Positions 63,978-64,000 of a DNA stretch of 64,000 nt are shown one piece after another. This DNA comes from Deltaproteobacteria bacterium. Its GTDB lineage: Bacteria > Myxococcota > Kuafuiibacteriia > Kuafuiibacteriales > Kuafuiibacteriaceae. Made by a program: the position numbers and the translations under genes. The stretch covers positions 3,152,001 through 3,216,000 of the forward strand of contig JADJBV010000001.1 of the NCBI GenBank assembly GCA_016703535.1, in the 5' to 3' direction. Below the pieces are notes generated by a model, which saw only the letters and a list, made by a program, of their open reading frames with translations, was not told the DNA's origin and made no database searches. The first letter of the stretch is position 1; every line of letters begins with the position of its first letter.

Positions 63978-64000
63978 GATCTGAGCGCCGCCGTGGGCCG
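63978..64000 (+). pseudogene. Downstream part of the interrupted Sel1-repeat gene
   Basis: The GATC target duplication, then TGAGCGCCGCCGTGGGCCG, which continues the Sel1 frame as D-L-S-A-A-V-G when joined to 61349. It is cut by the window end. Confidence 0.7.

Overview
The window looks like a chromosomal segment of a high-GC, Gram-negative, delta-proteobacterial-type bacterium, most likely Myxococcota or a close relative. Supporting features are a complete Tol-Pal cluster, many secreted lipoproteins with Asp/Gly/Pro-rich linkers, two large membrane Ser/Thr kinases (one with PEGA-type repeats), a very large multihaem cytochrome, frequent GTG/TTG starts and strong G/C preference at third codon positions. 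No phage structural genes, rRNA or CRISPR array was seen. One tRNA gene (Val, anticodon GAC) is present.

Layout. 1-4 kb: an edge-truncated HEAT-repeat protein and three envelope proteins. 4.1-9.1 kb: tolQ-tolR-tolA-tolB-pal-ppx, tightly packed. 9.1-11.4 kb: two overlapping membrane-protein genes. 11.65-16.0 kb: three tandem copies of a small lipoprotein gene downstream of a large secreted alpha/beta hydrolase. The hydrolase signal peptide lies across a 31-unit dinucleotide repeat and is currently out of frame with the enzyme, so the gene looks phase-variable. 16-20.8 kb: an aldehyde dehydrogenase, a haem-motif lipoprotein and a small membrane protein. 21.05-26.03 kb: a compositionally foreign four-gene cassette (DNA-methyltransferase-like protein, double-GHKL sensor kinase, receiver-domain protein, HNH nuclease) that resembles an undescribed defence system. 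26.1-30.5 kb: a 30-haem cytochrome followed by an outer-membrane barrel protein, a candidate electron conduit.

30.6-49.5 kb is mostly ordinary metabolism and hypotheticals: SpoU methyltransferase, M1 and M20 peptidases, a kynureninase-like PLP enzyme, a frameshifted Hsp70, a TerB-like protein, an alcohol dehydrogenase relic, an SAH-hydrolase-like Rossmann protein, SthA, zinc-ribbon RNase H and an old-yellow-enzyme homologue. 49.6-57.3 kb holds a pseudokinase-kinase fusion, a Cys-rich lipoprotein, an SGNH hydrolase and a PEGA kinase. 57.4-60.4 kb has the tRNA, a CDP-alcohol phosphatidyltransferase, a methyltransferase and a DUF4476 protein. At the right edge an IS21-family element (61354-63977, GATC target duplication) has split a Sel1-repeat gene. 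Its istA is frameshifted and its left end carries an expanded six-copy repeat.

Main functional themes are envelope integrity (Tol-Pal), secreted and outer-membrane proteins, eukaryote-like kinase signalling, a possible extracellular electron-transfer route and an acquired signalling-type defence cassette. All assignments rest on reading translated sequence and motifs by eye; no searches were run.
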